Positions 44,018 to 56,761 are shown, counted from the first letter of the stretch. The stretch: 64,000 bases of DNA from Marinobacterium litorale DSM 23545 (GCF_000428985.1 NZ_AUAZ01000016.1:39774-103773); one strand, 5' to 3'. Program-made: numbers and translations. Notes: generated from the letters alone by a model not told the origin.

Positions 44018-45259
44018 TTACTCTCCAGAACTAACTTCACCTCTCACGATGGGCGCTAACCATTCGCAGAGCGCCTCGTGAGCCTCTTTTCGTTCTTCAA
44101 AATACGCATGCTTGTTATAGACCCGGTCAGTCCGGTTGCCGGGCAGCTGATTCAGGCAGCGCTGGGCCAGATTGTCATCAAAGCCGAGCTTACCCAGTTT
44201 CGTACGGGCCGTGCCGCGAAGATCGTGGACGCGGCGCTTGTCAAATGAGAAGAGCTTTTTCTCAAAGAGCTTCTTGAGCGCATGGTTGAGCGTATTCTCG
44301 CATACGTGCGGAGTCCGTGCTTTTTTGCTGATCCTGCGAGCTGGGAAGACCCACTCACTCCCACAGGAGCGTACTTTCAGTTCATTCAACCATTCCACGG
44401 CGGGTTCCGCCAACGGGATATCGATGGCCCTTCTCTTTTTGGTCCTTTCCTCGGGCAGGTACCAGATACGGTTCTCCAGATCGAATTCCGACCAAGGCGC
44501 GGCCAAAAGCTCCATCTTTCTCGTACAAGTCGCTATCAGCAACGCGCAGGCCAAGTAGTTCTCTCGACTGAACTGCGCCGGAATCACCCTAAGTTTGGTA
44601 AAGAACTCGGTGACTTCGTCTTCATTCATTGGGTAGTTGGCGGCCTTCTCCTCTCCGCCGGCGTCCCTGGGACGGAATGGCGAGGCCGGATTGAACCTGG
44701 TGACGTCCAGTTTGATGCCATGATCAAACAGATTCCTCAACAGACGCATCAAGTCATTTGAGAGGGTTGGGCGGGGCTTATTGTCGTCATAGCCATTGGC
44801 CACGTCGCGCAGAATTTCACTGATATCCACTGGCCGGATCTTTTCCAGCTCCACCTTCCCGATGCGCCAGGCCACCTCGCGTTCGTACAGGCTCTTCTCT
44901 TTATGGTGAGACGCGATTTCTCGTTTGCGAAGCTCGTAGTAGTCCGCGTACAGGTCATTGAGCGTTTTGAAGGGGTTTTGGTTGACCTTCTGCCGCTCTT
45001 GAACCGGGTCAGCACCCTCACGCTTGATCGCCAACCTCAGCTTCGCCGCCTCATCACGGGCGTCGGCCAATGACCAGTCGTCCACCTTGCCGATGGTGTA
45101 TTCGCGCCGGAGCTTGGTAGCTGGGGTGGTATAGCGCAGCATCCAGTAGGCATCGCCGCGCTTCGGGGTCATGAGGTAGAGACCATTGCCATCGGCATGC
45201 CGCACGGATGGCTTCTCTTTGATCAGTTTCTTGACGGTCTTGTCGTATAGCTTGCCCAC
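44018..45259 (-). CDS. int: P4-type tyrosine recombinase (integrase)
   Basis: 413 residues: N-terminal arm-binding domain (SVRHADGNGLYLMTPKRG, YTIGKVDDWSLADARDEAAK), core-binding domain and C-terminal catalytic domain with R (ATCTRKMELL), K/H-x-x-R (RRVHDLRGTARTKLGKLGF) and the nucleophile tyrosine in RVYNKHAYFEERKEA. It belongs to the P4/CP4-57 family and lies 185 bases from the yicC end it presumably targets. Transcribed away from yicC, with an inverted-repeat operator over its promoter region. Confidence 0.95.
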   Translation of the reverse strand: MGKLYDKTVKKLIKEKPSVRHADGNGLYLMTPKRGDAYWMLRYTTPATKLRREYTIGKVDDWSLADARDEAAKLRLAIKREGADPVQERQKVNQNPFKTLNDLYADYYELRKREIASHHKEKSLYEREVAWRIGKVELEKIRPVDISEILRDVANGYDDNKPRPTLSNDLMRLLRNLFDHGIKLDVTRFNPASPFRPRDAGGEEKAANYPMNEDEVTEFFTKLRVIPAQFSRENYLACALLIATCTRKMELLAAPWSEFDLENRIWYLPEERTKKRRAIDIPLAEPAVEWLNELKVRSCGSEWVFPARRISKKARTPHVCENTLNHALKKLFEKKLFSFDKRRVHDLRGTARTKLGKLGFDDNLAQRCLNQLPGNRTDRVYNKHAYFEERKEAHEALCEWLAPIVRGEVSSGE

Positions 45260-45275
45260 TTTCCTGCCTTAAAAA

Positions 45276-45327
45276 ATTGGGGAGTACAATCTCGCCGACA
45301 TAATATAGCGAGAAAATACTCCCCAAT
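45276..45327 (-). promoter_or_regulatory. Two-part inverted repeat over the integrase promoter region
   Basis: Outer arms ATTGGGGAGTA (45276-45286) and TACTCCCCAAT (45317-45327) and inner arms TCTCGC (45290-45295) and GCGAGA (45308-45313) are nested symmetrically. The centre contains, on the minus strand, TATATTAT, a good -10 element for the integrase. The outer arm is a variant of the TACTACCCA repeat, so integrase binding here could both regulate its own gene and build the recombination complex. Confidence 0.65.
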
Positions 45328-45443
45328 CTACTACCCATCACTACCCAAACTTGGCAGAACTTACACGAACACTATGAGCGTCGAAATTACATAACTATTT
45401 GATTTATAATGCAATCAAGAACAACGTCGAACACCCAAGAACA

Positions 45444-45468
45444 TCATTCAATGTTCTGGACCTGCTCG
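45444..45468 (-). repeat. yicC-proximal attachment site
   Basis: The last codons of yicC (GAG CAG GTC CAG AAC ATT GAA TGA on the minus strand). Matches 20007-20031 with the same encoded peptide apart from Val/Ile. Integration leaves the gene intact, the usual strategy of integrases that target gene ends. Confidence 0.87.
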
Positions 45469-46307
45469 CGCATCTGTTCGATCAAAACCTTAAGCTCCAC
45501 CGCCCGCTGGGTGGTGGCCGCCACAATCGATTTTGAGGAGAGCGTATTGGCCTCCCGGTTAAGCTCCTGCATCAGGAAGTCGAGGCGACGACCTATGGGG
45601 CCTTTCTGTCCCAGAACCCGGCGTACCTCCTGCACGTGGGTATCGAGACGGTCCATCTCTTCATCCACATCGGCGCGCTGAGCGATAAGTACCAGCTCCT
45701 GCTCCAGGCGCTGTGGGTCCGCTTCAATGTCCAGTTCATCGATGCGAGCCTGCATCGAGTCGCGTTGCGCCTTGAGGATACGTGGCATCAATGTACGCAC
45801 CTCAGTCACGATCTCGCTGATTGAATCCAGACGCTGCTGAATCAGCTGGGTCAGTTCCTTGCCTTCTCGCTCACGTCCCTGACACAAATCGTCCAACGCC
45901 TGATCGAACAGGGACAGTGCGGCTTTGCGTACCGCCTCCATATCCAGCTGGGTCTCAACGAGAACGCCCGGCCAGCCCAAGACCTGCAGGCTATCCAGCG
46001 GGGCGACATTGGTCATCAGGCCGCTGACGGTTTCTGCGGCAGTGATCAGCTCGCGGGCGCGTTCGGTATCCACCTGCAGTGTCTGAGCACCGGCTTCCGG
46101 CACGAAGCGCAACGTGCATTCCACCTTGCCTCGACTCAGTGTGCGGCGCAGTTTTTCCCGGAGTGCGCCCTCCAGTTCACGCAGGCTTTCCGGCAACCGC
46201 ATCAGGGGCTCCAGATAGCGGTGGTTCACGGAGCGAATCTCCCAGGTCAGGGTTCCCCAGGGCTGCTGAACCTCCTGACGGGTGAATGCGGTCATGCTAC
46301 GTGTCAT
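45444..46307 (-). CDS. yicC: Endoribonuclease YicC
   Basis: 287 residues, full length, start MTRSMTAFTRQEV and C-terminal DUF1732 domain (ELNREANTLSSKSIVAATTQ, VELKVLIEQMREQVQNIE). YicC is a conserved RNA endonuclease that can act in small-RNA turnover. Its 3' end is the integration site of the island, and the integrated copy restores the reading frame. Divergent from rph with 104 bases between, as in many gammaproteobacteria. Confidence 0.96.
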   Translation of the reverse strand: MTRSMTAFTRQEVQQPWGTLTWEIRSVNHRYLEPLMRLPESLRELEGALREKLRRTLSRGKVECTLRFVPEAGAQTLQVDTERARELITAAETVSGLMTNVAPLDSLQVLGWPGVLVETQLDMEAVRKAALSLFDQALDDLCQGREREGKELTQLIQQRLDSISEIVTEVRTLMPRILKAQRDSMQARIDELDIEADPQRLEQELVLIAQRADVDEEMDRLDTHVQEVRRVLGQKGPIGRRLDFLMQELNREANTLSSKSIVAATTQRAVELKVLIEQMREQVQNIE

Positions 46308-46411
46308 ATGGGGCGATCTCGATTAAAATGGTGGGTTCACTGATACATATTAACAGTCCCTCGGTCAGGGCTCTATCGCCGGGGGCGGAACCCGCAACTT
46401 AAGGTATATCA

Positions 46412-47182
46412 ATGTCCTCCACGCTTTCCGAACAGCTGCAGAACCTGGGTTTGAACAAGCTCCGTCCAAGTGGCCGCCAACCGGATCAGATGCGCGAGGT
46501 TCGCATCACCCGGCAGTTCACCAAACATGCAGAGGGCTCGGTGCTGGTCGAGTTCGGTGACACCAAGGTGATCTGCACCGCCTCCGTGGACCGTGGCGTA
46601 CCTCGCTTCCTGCGTGGTTCAGGCTCGGGTTGGGTCACCGCTGAATACGGCATGCTGCCACGCTCTACCAACACCCGTAGTGACCGAGAAGCGGCGCGCG
46701 GTAAGCAGGGTGGACGCACGGTAGAGATCCAACGCCTGATCGGCCGCTCCCTGCGCGCGGCGATGGACCTGAAAAAGCTGGGCGAGAACACCATCACCAT
46801 CGACTGCGATGTGCTCCAGGCCGATGGTGGCACGCGCACAGCCTCAATCACCGGCGCTTTCGTCGCGCTCCAGGATGCGGTCAATTTCCTCAAGAAGGAC
46901 AAGAACGGCGCCATGAAAGGCGATCCGATCAAACATCAGCTGGCTGCCGTATCCGTGGGTATTTACGAAGGCGAACCGGTACTGGACCTGGACTACGCCG
47001 AAGACTCCAAGGCCCATACGGATATGAACGTAATCATGACCGCCAGCGGCGGCTTCGTGGAGGTGCAGGGTACAGCCGAGGGCGAACCCTACTCCCAGGA
47101 CGAGCTGAACGCCATGTTGGCCCTGGCCAGCAAAGGGATTAAGGAGCTGGTCGCGATCCAGAGTGCTGCTCTGTCCCAATAA
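46412..47182 (+). CDS. rph: Ribonuclease PH
   Basis: 256 residues; core [50 protein letters not shown] and [20 protein letters not shown]. RNase PH trims tRNA 3' ends using phosphate. The usual start methionine of the MRPSGR motif is replaced by a leucine codon, so translation must begin upstream; the ATG at 46412 with AAGG seven bases before gives a 17-residue N-terminal extension. Confidence 0.97.
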   Translation: MSSTLSEQLQNLGLNKLRPSGRQPDQMREVRITRQFTKHAEGSVLVEFGDTKVICTASVDRGVPRFLRGSGSGWVTAEYGMLPRSTNTRSDREAARGKQGGRTVEIQRLIGRSLRAAMDLKKLGENTITIDCDVLQADGGTRTASITGAFVALQDAVNFLKKDKNGAMKGDPIKHQLAAVSVGIYEGEPVLDLDYAEDSKAHTDMNVIMTASGGFVEVQGTAEGEPYSQDELNAMLALASKGIKELVAIQSAALSQ

Positions 47183-47213
47183 GGGCCTGGTAAACAGCAC
47201 ACAGCTCAAACAG

Positions 47214-47239
47214 AAGAGCCCGGCAACCGCCGGGCTCTT
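47214..47239. terminator. Bidirectional terminator between rph and chemoreceptor gene
   Basis: AAGAGCCCGGC (47214-47224) pairs perfectly with GCCGGGCTCTT (47229-47239) around AACC. Lies between the two convergent stops and flanked by A/T runs on the rph side. Confidence 0.8.
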
Positions 47240-47244
47240 CGCGT

Positions 47245-49206
47245 TCAGGCCTTAAATTGATTGACCCGGGCGGTCAGCCCCTGAGCCAGACTGGCCTGGC
47301 GCTCCGCATTTTCGGAGACATCGCTGGAGACCCGATTCACTTCATTGGCCGCTCCGTGAATCGCCTCAATATTACGGTTGATTCCCTCGGATACCTGGTG
47401 CTGCTGTTCAGCCGCACTGGCAATCTGCGCCGCCATGTCGGTGATATGATCCACCGAACTTTTGATCTCGACAAAGGCTTCACGGGCCAGTACCGCCGAG
47501 CGCACCGCTTCGTCCGACTGTGCCTGGCTTTCAGACATGGCTTCAACGACCTGCCGCGTCCGGCTGTTCAGACGCTCAACCTGGTTGCCGATCTCCTGGG
47601 TGGACTCTTGCGTACGCTGTGCCAACGTTCGTACCTCATCAGCCACCACCGCAAACCCGCGTCCTTTTTCACCGGCCCGCGCCGCCTCAATGGCCGCGTT
47701 GAGCGCCAGCAGGTTGGTTTGGTCGGCAATATCGCGGATCACTTCCAGAATCCGGTTGATCTGCCCCGTCTCCTGCTCCAGCTCATTAATGTGTTCCACC
47801 GAACGGGAGACTTGATCACCCAACGTCTGGACGCTGGATTCGGTCTCGGCAATCACCGCCTGCCCCTGCTCGCTGGCCGCCTGTCCACGATTAGCCGCCT
47901 CGGCGGTCTGGGCACAGCTGCGGGCCACTTCATTAGCCGTGGCAGACATCTGATTAACAGCCGCAACCATCGCTTCCACTTCATTCAGCTGATGCTCACT
48001 GGCCCGGTTCACCGATGCGGCACTGCTGCGCCCCTGCTCGGCGACTTCAGCCACATGCTGAGCACTCTGGTTGATCTGGCTGACCAGTGCCTGGATGGAG
48101 TCCAGAAACTGGTTGAACCACTGTGCTAATTGCCCGGTCTCGTCACGGCTGTCAATCTCCAACCGCTGAGTCAGATCCCCGCCGCCTTTGGCGATCTCAC
48201 GCAGGCCTTCGCTCACCATCATGATCGGTCGAACCAGAACCCCGGAGAGCCAAAACGCGATCAGGATTACCGCCAACAGCAGCCCACTGGTGATTGCGAG
48301 CGTGGTCCACATCATCTCCTGCGCAGGAGCCAAAATCTCGCTGCGCGGCATCAGGGCGATCATCTTCCAATCCAGCTCACGGGCATTATGGACGCGCGCT
48401 TCAAATGTCTCACCCTCGATCTCCACATTCAATACACCCGGATCAGCTGCCGCCAGCCGAGCGTATGCGCTACCCAAATCAGCCAGTGGTTTGAAGTTAT
48501 GCTTCGGGTTGGACGCGTCGACCAGTACCGTTCCACTGTCCTCAACCAATATAAGGTAACCGCGTTCACCCAGGCGGACGTCCCGGGCCATATCCGTCAG
48601 TGCCGACAGGGAAACATCCATGGCCATAACGCCATAGTCGTCGCCGTTCTGGTTGCGGAACGTCCTGACCACGCCCATCAATGTAGCGTCGTCGGCGGCC
48701 CAGTAATACGCGCCCGTCAGCGCAATCTGGCCGGGGGACTCGAATGCCCGCTGATACCAGGGCCGCTTGCGCGGATCGTAGTTATCGGTGAGCTGACCCC
48801 GGGGCCACTGGATATAGCCACCATCGCGCGTCCCCATATAGACATAGGCGAATCCCGGGTGGGTCTCGGCAAACCGTTCAAACAGGCGGAAGATTTCCGC
48901 GTCATTGCCACCGTTGTCCTCGGCTGCAACTTCCCCGGCGGGGCGATCGTAGTAGGTGGTTAAACTATTATCCGCCTGGCGTAGCTCCGGAGCACGGGCG
49001 AGAAACTCTACGTTGCGGGCGATATCATCAAAAAACGCTGTGAACTGCTGATCAATCGATTTCAGCGCACGTGCGCTGCTTTCGCTAAAGCGCTGCTCGG
49101 CCTGCTCTCGCGACTGCGTGATGCTGTACACAGAAAGAAACAGTACCGGTAGCAGCGTCGTGGCGGTGAAGGCCAACGCCAGCTTGTGCTTTATTTTCAT
49201 GGCCAC
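47245..49206 (-). CDS. Methyl-accepting chemotaxis protein, dCache type
   Basis: 653 residues: membrane helix ([19 protein letters not shown]), large periplasmic dCache-like sensor ([39 protein letters not shown]), second membrane helix near 300-320 ([20 protein letters not shown]), HAMP domain, and a cytoplasmic signalling coiled coil with the hairpin tip [18 protein letters not shown]. Detects small ligands outside the cell and controls the flagellar motor through CheA/CheW. No C-terminal CheR-docking pentapeptide is present. Single gene. Confidence 0.95.
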   Translation of the reverse strand: MAMKIKHKLALAFTATTLLPVLFLSVYSITQSREQAEQRFSESSARALKSIDQQFTAFFDDIARNVEFLARAPELRQADNSLTTYYDRPAGEVAAEDNGGNDAEIFRLFERFAETHPGFAYVYMGTRDGGYIQWPRGQLTDNYDPRKRPWYQRAFESPGQIALTGAYYWAADDATLMGVVRTFRNQNGDDYGVMAMDVSLSALTDMARDVRLGERGYLILVEDSGTVLVDASNPKHNFKPLADLGSAYARLAAADPGVLNVEIEGETFEARVHNARELDWKMIALMPRSEILAPAQEMMWTTLAITSGLLLAVILIAFWLSGVLVRPIMMVSEGLREIAKGGGDLTQRLEIDSRDETGQLAQWFNQFLDSIQALVSQINQSAQHVAEVAEQGRSSAASVNRASEHQLNEVEAMVAAVNQMSATANEVARSCAQTAEAANRGQAASEQGQAVIAETESSVQTLGDQVSRSVEHINELEQETGQINRILEVIRDIADQTNLLALNAAIEAARAGEKGRGFAVVADEVRTLAQRTQESTQEIGNQVERLNSRTRQVVEAMSESQAQSDEAVRSAVLAREAFVEIKSSVDHITDMAAQIASAAEQQHQVSEGINRNIEAIHGAANEVNRVSSDVSENAERQASLAQGLTARVNQFKA

Positions 49207-49363
49207 GGACCAAACTTGAGTTCATAGGTGTATTTCACGCATCCCTGCCCGGATCAGGCAGACGCCTGAATAGCGGATATTACCGCCGACCGCCAGGACG
49301 AATCTGTTCCGTTTCTACCGAATAATTGTCTATTTCTACCGACTTTGCCTCTTTCCAGGCATA

Positions 49364-49391
49364 AAAAAACCCGCCAGTTGGCGGGTTTTTT
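49364..49391 (-). terminator. Terminator of the rpmB-rpmG operon
   Basis: AAAAACCCGCC pairs with GGCGGGTTTTT around a four-base loop; T-runs on both strands make it effective for the leftward ribosomal genes and also from the other side. Confidence 0.9.
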
Positions 49392-49406
49392 GAGAAGCGA
49401 GACCAA

Positions 49407-49574
49407 TTACTTGATCTTGGCTTCCTTGTAGATCACGTGCTTGCGAACAACCGGATCGTATTTCTTGAATTCGAACTTGTCCGGAGTGTTACGCTTGTTC
49501 TTGTCGGTAGTGTAGAAGTGACCAGTACCGGCAGAGGAAACCAGTCGGATCTTCTCGCGTGCGCCTTTAGCCAT
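49407..49574 (-). CDS. rpmG: 50S ribosomal protein L33
   Basis: 55 residues: [56 protein letters not shown]. No cysteines, so this is the zinc-independent form. It lies 11 bases downstream of rpmB, the normal order. Start has AGGAG upstream (minus strand). Confidence 0.97.
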   Translation of the reverse strand: MAKGAREKIRLVSSAGTGHFYTTDKNKRNTPDKFEFKKYDPVVRKHVIYKEAKIK

Positions 49575-49585
49575 GACTTAGCTCC

Positions 49586-49822
49586 TCAAACTTTCTCGCC
49601 GCGGGCACGCAGCTCGGTCAGAACCGAATCGATGCCCTTCTTATCGATGATACGCATACCCTTGGAGGAGACACGCAGACGTACAAAACGGTTTTCGCTC
49701 TCAACCCAGAAACGGTGCCAGTGCAGGTTCGGCAGGAAGCGACGACGGGTTTTGCGATGTGAGTGGGAAACGTTGTTCCCGGTTACCGGGCGCTTGCCCG
49801 TTACCATGCAAACTCGAGACAT
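49586..49822 (-). CDS. rpmB: 50S ribosomal protein L28
   Basis: 78 residues with the L28 N-terminus [20 protein letters not shown] and [20 protein letters not shown]. First gene of the rpmB-rpmG pair. About 200 bases to the right separate it from radC; no other gene is seen there. Confidence 0.98.
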   Translation of the reverse strand: MSRVCMVTGKRPVTGNNVSHSHRKTRRRFLPNLHWHRFWVESENRFVRLRVSSKGMRIIDKKGIDSVLTELRARGEKV

Positions 49823-50028
49823 AGTGTTAAACCTTATCTTAAAGGGTTTCTTCTTAATCTCTATCCGATGTTTATCGAGAGCGATAACGCCACTCTCTCA
49901 GGCGGAGCGTCCAATGACCCGGACAGAATACCGTACCATTAAGGGATAGAAGGCCGCGTATAATACAGACTCGCTGCCTGCAAGACCAGCCTTTTGTTTA
50001 TTTATTCACCAGACTATCCACCAAACAC

Positions 50029-50703
50029 CTAAATCCAGCCTCGCTCGGCGAAGGAACTGCTCTCGCCATCACCGATCACCAGGTGATCCAGCACGCGGAT
50101 ATCCACCAGCGCCAGGGCATCAACTAACCGCTGTGTGATTTGTCGATCAGCCCTGGAGGGCTCTGCCACACCGGAAGGGTGATTGTGGGCCAGAATCAAA
50201 GCAGCGGCCCCTTCGCGCAACGCCAGTGATACGACTTCGCGCGGATAGACACTGGCCGCATCGATGGTGCCATAGAACAGGGGTTCGAAAGAGATGACGC
50301 GGTGCCGGTTATCCAGCAACAGGCAGGCAAACACCTCCCGCCGTTCATGACGCAACTGTGCCGCCAGAAATTGCCGTACAGCCTGGGGACTCTCAAGCGC
50401 AGAGCCACGCTCAAGCGTGGCAGCCAGATGCCGTCGAGAAAGCTCCATGACAGCCTGAAGCTGCACATATTTGGCTTCGCCCAGCCCCAGCGCCGCACAG
50501 AAACGGGCTTGATCAGCCTCGACCAGCGGGCGCAGCCCACCGAACCGCTCCAGCAGCTCCCGCGCCAGATCCACGGCGCTTTTTCCCTTCACACCGGTAC
50601 GCAGAAAAATCGCCAGTAACTCGGCATCCGACAACGCCCTCGCGCCCCGGCTCAACAGTTTTTCGCGAGGCCGCTCCTGCGCCGGCCAATCCGATATCGC
50701 CAT
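50029..50703 (-). CDS. radC: RadC family protein (JAB/MPN domain)
   Basis: 224 residues: helix-hairpin-helix segment (LPREKLL-like [20 protein letters not shown]) and a C-terminal JAB metalloprotease-like domain with HNHPSG followed by SRAD, the metal-binding signature. The name is historical; the molecular role in vivo is not settled. It diverges from coaBC across 123 bases, an arrangement conserved in many gammaproteobacteria. Confidence 0.95.
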   Translation of the reverse strand: MAISDWPAQERPREKLLSRGARALSDAELLAIFLRTGVKGKSAVDLARELLERFGGLRPLVEADQARFCAALGLGEAKYVQLQAVMELSRRHLAATLERGSALESPQAVRQFLAAQLRHERREVFACLLLDNRHRVISFEPLFYGTIDAASVYPREVVSLALREGAAALILAHNHPSGVAEPSRADRQITQRLVDALALVDIRVLDHLVIGDGESSSFAERGWI

Positions 50704-50826
50704 GCTCCACCTCCTTGTGGCCTTGGCTGTCTGCCACCACCCGGACTACGCAATCCGGGTCCGAGGTGGTATCTTAAGTGATTAACACCCCCAACGACAG
50801 TCCAGATTTTATCGGATATACAGGGT

Positions 50827-52056
50827 ATGCACAGACTTACTAACCGCCGGATTCTGCTCGGTATCACAGGTGGTATCGCCGCCTATAAAAGTGCGGAGCT
50901 GACCCGCCAGCTGAAAACCGCCGGTGCCGATGTCCGAGTCGTCATGACGCCTGCCGCCACCGAGTTTATTACGCCGTTAACGCTGCAGGCGCTTTCGGGT
51001 AACCCGGTGCATCTGCAGTTACTGAATCCCGAAGCGGAAGCGGGCATGGGCCATATTGAGCTGGCCAAATGGGCCGACCTGGTTCTGGTGGCCCCGGCCA
51101 GCGCCGATTTTATCGCCCGCCTGGCGGCCGGCATGGGTGATGATCTCCTCACCACCCTGTGCCTGGCCACCGACGCCCCGATCTGCCTGGCGCCTGCCAT
51201 GAATCAGGCGATGTGGCGCGACCCACGTACCCAGCAGAATCTGGAGCGACTTCAGAAGAGCATCGATATTCACCTGTTCGGCCCAGGCAGTGGCGCCCAG
51301 GCCTGCGGCGATACGGGTCCGGGCCGGATGCTGGAGCCTGACGAGATTGCCAGGCGCTGTGCCGATCAGTTCGAGACGCTGGCGCTCAGTGGGCGCTACG
51401 TCGTTATTACCGCGGGCCCTACCCGCGAAGCGCTGGACCCGGTGCGCTACATCTCTAATCACAGCTCCGGCAAGATGGGTTATGCGCTGGCGGAAGCGGC
51501 CCGCGATGCCGGGGCGCGGGTTCGTCTGATATCGGGGCCGGTCAACCTTGCAGTGCCCGACCGCGTCGAATGTGTGCAGGTGGAAAGCGCCCAACAGATG
51601 CTCGACGCCTCTTTGGCCGAGCTCGGCCCCTGTGATCTGTTTATCTCAGCTGCCGCCGTGGCTGACTACAGACCGGTGGCTGTGGCCGAGCACAAGATTA
51701 AAAAAGGTGCCGAGGAGATCATGGAGCTGCGTCTGACTAAAAATCCGGACATCGTAGCCACCGTCGCCGCCTCGCCGAAGCGACCGTTTACCGTCGGTTT
51801 TGCCGCAGAGACCCGCGACGTGGTGCACTACGCCCAGGACAAACTCAAGCGCAAGAACCTGGACCTGATCGTCGCCAACGATGTATCGGCGGCCGGTATC
51901 GGTTTTAACAGCGACGAAAACGCCGTCACGCTGATCTCGTCTCAAGGCGAACAGGTACTGCCTCAAACCCAGAAACAGCAGCTGGCCCGCCAGCTCATCA
52001 ACCGCATAGCTGAATATTTCAATGAGCAAGCAAAAACTTCAGGTAAAGATTCTTAA
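50827..52056 (+). CDS. coaBC: Bifunctional phosphopantothenoylcysteine decarboxylase/synthetase
   Basis: 409 residues: N-terminal flavoprotein domain ([41 protein letters not shown] with the catalytic cysteine) and C-terminal CoaB domain ([30 protein letters not shown]). Makes 4'-phosphopantetheine for coenzyme A. The 3' end overlaps dut by 35 bases. Confidence 0.97.
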   Translation: MHRLTNRRILLGITGGIAAYKSAELTRQLKTAGADVRVVMTPAATEFITPLTLQALSGNPVHLQLLNPEAEAGMGHIELAKWADLVLVAPASADFIARLAAGMGDDLLTTLCLATDAPICLAPAMNQAMWRDPRTQQNLERLQKSIDIHLFGPGSGAQACGDTGPGRMLEPDEIARRCADQFETLALSGRYVVITAGPTREALDPVRYISNHSSGKMGYALAEAARDAGARVRLISGPVNLAVPDRVECVQVESAQQMLDASLAELGPCDLFISAAAVADYRPVAVAEHKIKKGAEEIMELRLTKNPDIVATVAASPKRPFTVGFAAETRDVVHYAQDKLKRKNLDLIVANDVSAAGIGFNSDENAVTLISSQGEQVLPQTQKQQLARQLINRIAEYFNEQAKTSGKDS

Positions 52057-52483
52057 TCCGCGCATCGGCAATGAAATCCCTCTGCCCGCCTACGCCACCG
52101 ACGGCTCGGCCGGGCTCGACCTGCGTGCCTGTCTGGACGAACCGCTGAAACTGGACCCGGGGCAGACCGAATTGATTCCCACCGGCCTTGCGATCCATAT
52201 CGAAGACCCGAACCTGTGCGCGATGATCCTGCCACGGTCCGGTTTAGGGCATAAACACGGGATTGTCCTGGGCAACCTGGTGGGTCTGATCGATTCTGAT
52301 TATCAGGGCCAGCTGTTCGTCTCCTGCTGGAACCGCGGCCAGACCACGTTCACTGTGGAGCCCGGCGAGCGTATCGCTCAAATGGTGCTGGTACCGGTTG
52401 TGCAAGCCGACTTTGAAGTGGTCGAGGAGTTTACCGACAGCGACCGTGGGGACGGTGGCTTTGGATCTTCCGGTCGGCACTGA
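52022..52483 (+). CDS. dut: Deoxyuridine triphosphate nucleotidohydrolase (dUTPase)
   Basis: 153 residues with all five trimeric dUTPase motifs: [35 protein letters not shown] and the C-terminal arm [10 protein letters not shown]. Hydrolyses dUTP to keep uracil out of DNA and supply dUMP. Starts inside the end of coaBC. Confidence 0.97.
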   Translation: MSKQKLQVKILNPRIGNEIPLPAYATDGSAGLDLRACLDEPLKLDPGQTELIPTGLAIHIEDPNLCAMILPRSGLGHKHGIVLGNLVGLIDSDYQGQLFVSCWNRGQTTFTVEPGERIAQMVLVPVVQADFEVVEEFTDSDRGDGGFGSSGRH

Positions 52484-52508
52484 AAGAATTGCGATTAAGG
52501 AGCCTGTA

Positions 52509-54837
<2,329 letters not shown>

Positions 54838-54846
54838 GGGGCGCGC

Positions 54847-55449
54847 ATGAGTGAAAAACAAAAAGAGCAGAAAATCTCCCGGCGGGAGCAGATTCTTCAA
54901 GCCCTGGCGCAGATGCTGGAGGTCAACCCCGGTGCCCGTATAACTACTGCGGCCTTGGCCAAGGAGGTTGGCGTATCGGAAGCGGCTCTGTACCGCCACT
55001 TTCCCAGTAAAGCGCGGATGTTCGAGGGGCTGATCGGCTTTATCGAGGAGACGCTGTTCTCCCGGGTCACTCTTATTGTAGGCTCGGATGCCAGCGGCAA
55101 ACGCCAGTGTGAGCAGATCATCACGCTGCTATTGGCGTTTGTGGAAAAAAATCCGGGCATGGCCCGGATTCTCACCGGCGATGCCCTGTCCGGCGAAACC
55201 GAACGTCTGCGCGACCGTGTGCATCAGCTGTTTGAACGGCTGGAAACCCAGCTCAAGCAGATCATGCGGGAAGCCGAGGTGCGTGAAGGACTGCGTACCG
55301 AGATACCGGCGGGCTCTGCTGCGAACCTGATACTGGCGACCGCCGAAGGTCGGATACGGCAGTTTGTACGCAGCGAATTTAAACGCCGCCCCACCGAGTT
55401 CTGGCCAGAGCAATGGAGCCGGCTGGCTCAGGGCCTATTCCGCCACTGA
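54847..55449 (+). CDS. slmA: Nucleoid occlusion factor SlmA
   Basis: 200 residues, TetR fold: [23 protein letters not shown] followed by [17 protein letters not shown]. SlmA binds specific chromosomal sites and blocks FtsZ rings over unsegregated DNA. Length and neighbours (coaBC, dut, argB) match those of SlmA rather than a general TetR repressor. Confidence 0.94.
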   Translation: MSEKQKEQKISRREQILQALAQMLEVNPGARITTAALAKEVGVSEAALYRHFPSKARMFEGLIGFIEETLFSRVTLIVGSDASGKRQCEQIITLLLAFVEKNPGMARILTGDALSGETERLRDRVHQLFERLETQLKQIMREAEVREGLRTEIPAGSAANLILATAEGRIRQFVRSEFKRRPTEFWPEQWSRLAQGLFRH

Positions 55450-55564
55450 CACTGCGTCGCACGTCCGTTGCAGGGGCTGATTTCGTTGTTTCGTGAAACA
55501 GCACTCTGCAACAGACCATCCAGTTCGTACAATGCTCCGTTTCGCTATTCAACCGGAAGAGTTC

Positions 55565-56761
55565 ATGTCTGAACCGATTCGCGGCCCCTTTCATGGCCGT
55601 CCCCTGGCTGGCGCCATCGCCATCGCCGCCCTGTTACTGGCCGCCATCAACCTGCGTGGCGGTCTCGTGGTGGTCGGCCCGCTGGTTACCGATATCACCC
55701 GCGACCTGGCACTGAGCGCCAGTCAGTTCAGCATGCTGACGACCGTGCCGTTGATCTGCTTTGGGGTGGTCTCCGCCTTTGTCCCGCTACTCACTCGTCG
55801 TTTTGGGCCTGCGATGCTGGTGTTGGGTGCTCTGGCACTGATCAGCCTGGGCGCCTGGCTGCGCATCACACCGGAGTTTTTCTGGATCATGAGCGGGACA
55901 CTGATGCTCGGTTCCGCCATCGCGCTGCTGAATGTACTGATTCCAGGGCTGGTAAAGGGCTACTTCCCCGAGCATCCGGGCGTCATGACCGGCCTTTATT
56001 CCGTGACGCTGGCCGGTGGTGCCGCAATGGCTGTTTACATCGCCATTCCGGTACGCGACCTCTACCAGGACTGGCGCGCACCGATGACACTCTGGGCATT
56101 GCTGCCATTAGTCTGCACACTGCCCTGGCTCTACCTGTTACGGGTGCATATCCGCACCTATCAACCGCCGCAGACGCCCAAAATAAAGCTCTGGCGCAAC
56201 CGTCGCGCCTGGGCGATCACCGGCTATATGGGCCTGCAATCCACCTATTTCTACTGCATCGCCACCTGGTTACCCAACCTGCTGATCGATAATGGGATGA
56301 ATGAAGCGGATGCAGGGTTTACCGCCTCACTGCTCAATATAGTGGGAATCAGCGCAAATCTGCTGGTACCGATGATCGCCACCCGGCTGAAAGATCAGCG
56401 CCCGGTGGTTATTTTCGTCGCTGTCGTCAGCATCCTGGGGTTGGGCGGACTGTTGATAACACCGATGACGGCGACCTATTTCTGGGCCGCCATGCTCGGC
56501 CTGGGAGCGGGGTCTTCACTGAGCCTTGCGCTCACGTTGTTCGCACTGCGCTCGGACAGTACCACCCAGGCCGTCGCACTATCGGCCATGGCGCAATCGA
56601 TCGGCTACCTGATCGCGGCGTTGGGTCCCTTGGTCGTCGGTGCGCTGCATGACCTGCGTGGTGGTTGGGAAGAAGCACTGATTCTGCTGCTGATCCTGCA
56701 GATCGCGCAGTTTTTCATGGGGCTCAGTGCCGGGCGCGCCGGCACCTTGAGCGATGGCTGA
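55565..56761 (+). CDS. MFS transporter, CynX/NimT-like
   Basis: 398 residues from the ATG at 55565 (GGAAGAG upstream); an ATG 24 codons earlier lacks a ribosome site. Twelve predicted membrane helices. AINLRGGLVVVGPLVTDITR and LTTVPLICFGVVSAFVPLLT are typical of the CynX/NimT branch of the major facilitator family (cyanate, nitroimidazole). Substrate unknown. Confidence 0.88.
   Translation: MSEPIRGPFHGRPLAGAIAIAALLLAAINLRGGLVVVGPLVTDITRDLALSASQFSMLTTVPLICFGVVSAFVPLLTRRFGPAMLVLGALALISLGAWLRITPEFFWIMSGTLMLGSAIALLNVLIPGLVKGYFPEHPGVMTGLYSVTLAGGAAMAVYIAIPVRDLYQDWRAPMTLWALLPLVCTLPWLYLLRVHIRTYQPPQTPKIKLWRNRRAWAITGYMGLQSTYFYCIATWLPNLLIDNGMNEADAGFTASLLNIVGISANLLVPMIATRLKDQRPVVIFVAVVSILGLGGLLITPMTATYFWAAMLGLGAGSSLSLALTLFALRSDSTTQAVALSAMAQSIGYLIAALGPLVVGALHDLRGGWEEALILLLILQIAQFFMGLSAGRAGTLSDG

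Larger units (their letters stand above)
20007..45468. mobile_element. 25.4-kb genomic island in the 3' end of yicC carrying BREX type 1
   Basis: Bounded by a direct repeat derived from the last codons of yicC: EQIQNIE-stop at 20007-20030 and EQVQNIE-stop at 45444-45467 (both read leftward). The integrase lies next to the yicC-proximal end, as is usual. Contents: leftward BREX operon with accessory genes, rightward block of unknown genes and a serine recombinase, MobI-like gene, AlpA-DUF927-AlpA block, integrase. No conjugation apparatus or relaxase is seen, so it would need a helper. Known Vibrio mobilisable islands (MGIs helped by SXT/R391 elements) also use the yicC 3' end. Confidence 0.88.

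Noticed and set aside
20007..45468. CRISPR array or other regularly spaced repeats in the island
   Set aside because: The repeats found are short, few and irregularly spaced; no repeat-spacer pattern is present.
47257..48129. 290-codon plus-strand ORF inside the chemoreceptor gene
   Set aside because: It is the antisense of the conserved MCP signalling domain and has no protein-like family features.
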